From assembly GCA_016789865.1 (NCBI GenBank), contig JAEUPC010000078.1:28263-92262 (forward strand): 64,000 nt of DNA, in the 5' to 3' direction. Of this stretch, positions 62,760 through 64,000 are shown piece after piece. Source of the stretch: Rubrivivax sp. (GTDB lineage Bacteria; Pseudomonadota; Gammaproteobacteria; Burkholderiales; Burkholderiaceae_C). How positions within the stretch are numbered: position 1 is the first letter of the stretch; each line of letters begins with the position of its first letter. Below the pieces are notes generated by a model, which did not search any database, was not told the origin of the DNA, and saw nothing but the letters and a program-made list of their open reading frames with translations. A program made the position numbers and the translations under genes.

Positions 62760-63272
62760 TCAGTCCATCGCAAAGACGCTCGGGTCCGACTCGACCGGCT
62801 TGCCCGAAGGGTCCACCGCCCGGATGTTGTACCGGTAGATCCCCATCACTGCCTTGTCGGTGAAGCGGCAGCTGTACTGCGAGCGGTCCTTGTCGTTGAT
62901 CTGGCAGCTCAGCGCCGCACGCCCCTCGCGGCTGATGCGCGGGTTGGGGTCCTTGAGAACCTTCGGGTCAGGCTTGACGGGGTTGCCCTGGCCGTCGACC
63001 ACCACGCCGAGGATCTCGATGCCGTTGTCCGCGGCGAAACGGTGGCCCGCTGGCAGGCGCCAGGTCATCGGCTTGGCATTGGGGCCCTTGCCCAGTTCCT
63101 TCATGCTTACCACGATGGGCTCGGGCGCCACCGAGATGAAGCCGCTGCGCACGGTGAGCACCGGATTGGTGTGCAGTTCGTTGGCCAGCTGGTCGCTCAC
63201 GCGTTCACGCGCCTGCTGGCTGCAGGCCCCCAGCGCGGCGGCAGCCGTCAGGGCCAGGATGATCTTTTTCAT
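62760..63272 (-). CDS. Lipoprotein of unknown function
   Basis: 170 residues from the ATG at 63272, with AGGAGG 10 nt upstream. The lipobox LGAC at about 14-17 in a short signal sequence predicts lipid attachment and an envelope location. The mature part begins SQQARERVSDQLANELHTNPVL and contains SVAPEPIVVSMKELGKG and DKAVMGIYRYNIRAVDPSGKPV. Three cysteines occur in total, two of them close together (CQIND, CRFTD). I do not recognise the family. The C-terminal half looks like a beta-rich fold. Confidence 0.8.
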   Translation of the reverse strand: MKKIILALTAAAALGACSQQARERVSDQLANELHTNPVLTVRSGFISVAPEPIVVSMKELGKGPNAKPMTWRLPAGHRFAADNGIEILGVVVDGQGNPVKPDPKVLKDPNPRISREGRAALSCQINDKDRSQYSCRFTDKAVMGIYRYNIRAVDPSGKPVESDPSVFAMD

Positions 63273-63405
63273 GGTGGGGTGTCCTCCTGTTGCAACGGAG
63301 CCGATGATGCCCTGAGCGCGCCGGGTCCGGCAAATTGCCGTGCACGCGGCCGTCAGTCCCCGAGGGGGCTTGCGTCCCGAGCCCGTGGCCGGGGGGCGGC
63401 CACGG

Positions 63406-64000
63406 CTACACATACGCCGCCGCCAGCCCGCGCAAGTGCTCCCGCGACCCCTCATCGAGATGAGGCAGCAGCAGCGCCAGCGCGTGGTACGCACCGCGCC
63501 CCAGCGCCGCGGCCGAGTTCTCGGGTTCCAGCGCATGCCGCGGGTCGCGCACGTATTCGTAGCTCAGCCAGTACGTCAGCACCACCACCATCGCGGTGGC
63601 CATCGGGGCGGCGGCTTCGCCGGTGAGGTGCGCGGCGCCGCTGCGTGACAGGCCGTCCAGCAGCGCGCGCATCGCGCGGCCCTTGCGCTGCAGCACGTCC
63701 TGGAAGTGCGTTTCCAGGCGGCGGTTCTTGCTCAACAGGTCGTTGAGGTCGCGGTAGAGGAAGCGGTACTTCCAGATCAGCTCGAACAGCACGTGCATCA
63801 GCAGCCACGCGTCTTCGACGTTCTCCACGCCGTCGGCGCCTTCCAGCACCTCGGAAAGTGCGCGCTCGTAGCGGTCGAACAGGCCGTTGATCAGCTGGTC
63901 CTTGGCCGGGTAGTGGTAGTACAGGTTGCCCGGGCTGATGTTCATCTCGGCCGAGATGAGCGTGGTGCTGACGTTGGGCTCGCCGAAGCGGTTGAAGAGC
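63406..64000 (-). CDS. TetR/AcrR-family regulator (N-terminus beyond the window)
   Basis: About 198 residues are visible. The helix-turn-helix end reads LISAEMNISPGNLYYHYPAKDQLI, the usual TetR recognition segment, and is preceded by LFNRFGEPNVSTT. The ligand domain follows (ENVEDAWLLMHVLFELIWKYRFLYRDLNDLLSKN), as in regulators of the poorly characterised TetR group with a conserved C-terminal domain. The true start lies outside the window. The gap to the lipoprotein gene on the same strand is about 130 bp. Confidence 0.9.
   Translation of the reverse strand, partial: LFNRFGEPNVSTTLISAEMNISPGNLYYHYPAKDQLINGLFDRYERALSEVLEGADGVENVEDAWLLMHVLFELIWKYRFLYRDLNDLLSKNRRLETHFQDVLQRKGRAMRALLDGLSRSGAAHLTGEAAAPMATAMVVVLTYWLSYEYVRDPRHALEPENSAAALGRGAYHALALLLPHLDEGSREHLRGLAAAYV

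Overview
The window is about 70% GC, has tightly packed and often overlapping genes, and carries regulators and transporters of the Burkholderiales type. It looks like the chromosome of a Rubrivivax/Leptothrix/Methylibium-like betaproteobacterium. This is inferred from gene content, codon bias and a dispersed GC-rich intercistronic repeat; no rRNA or tRNA gene is present to confirm it.

Left part (1-18011, all minus strand). Reading in the direction of transcription from 18011: a GntR-type phosphonate regulator (phnR), phosphonoacetate hydrolase (phnA), a zinc-type alcohol dehydrogenase, and a complete phosphonate ABC importer (phnD, phnC, two phnE). These are followed by a second importer of the peptide/nickel type (binding protein, two permeases, two ATPases), a phosphonate monoester hydrolase of the sulfatase superfamily, a PhoD-like phosphodiesterase/phosphatase, a degenerate receiver-domain protein and the start of an arylsulfatase. 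The layout suggests a locus that imports and de-esterifies phosphonate esters and then hydrolyses the phosphonate.

18055-25293. A palindromic operator overlapping a TTGACA promoter lies in front of phnR, and a second copy lies in front of a D-2-hydroxyacid dehydrogenase (18194-19219). Divergent from that gene, on the plus strand, is a 2-aminoethylphosphonate importer (binding protein, ATPase, fused double permease) and phnW, the 2-aminoethylphosphonate:pyruvate transaminase. PhnW makes phosphonoacetaldehyde and PhnA cleaves phosphonoacetate; a typical phosphonoacetaldehyde dehydrogenase (phnY) joining them is not visible.

25294-38750 (plus strand, except a hybrid sensor kinase at 29427-31658). 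A glutamine-synthetase-like ligase, a VapBC-type toxin-antitoxin pair, an iron alcohol dehydrogenase, a gamma-glutamyl hydrolase of the PuuD type, a TPR protein, an aldehyde dehydrogenase, a HAD-IB phosphatase, a class III PLP enzyme and an unusual esterase + Baeyer-Villiger monooxygenase fusion. The ligase, hydrolase, aldehyde dehydrogenase and PLP enzyme resemble an amine-catabolism set.

38826-47631. A membrane Mrr-like nuclease-fold protein and a second peptide-type importer (tandem ATPase, two permeases, and a separately transcribed binding protein). A 43-bp upstream box is shared by the two transcription units of this importer. A truncated subtilisin remnant sits between them. Then come a CHRD-domain secreted protein ending in eight histidines and a beta-lactamase/NylB-type serine hydrolase.

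47762-64000. A class III aminotransferase with a Tm-1-like protein and a HAD hydrolase; an O6-alkylguanine-DNA methyltransferase; two small glycosyltransferase-type proteins; a YnjBCD-type importer fused by overlaps to an APH/choline-kinase-like kinase; a nucleoside hydrolase; a large class III nucleotide cyclase + STAND ATPase + TPR protein; a lipoprotein; and a TetR regulator cut by the window edge.

Non-coding structure: three long imperfect palindromes (5257-5417, 24907-25100, 51188-51415), three copies of a hairpin element that each begin 1-6 nt after a stop codon, a 12-nt x 8 minisatellite over a gene junction, and an 8-nt x 8 repeat that starts with a stop codon. I saw no CRISPR array, complete insertion sequence, tRNA or rRNA.
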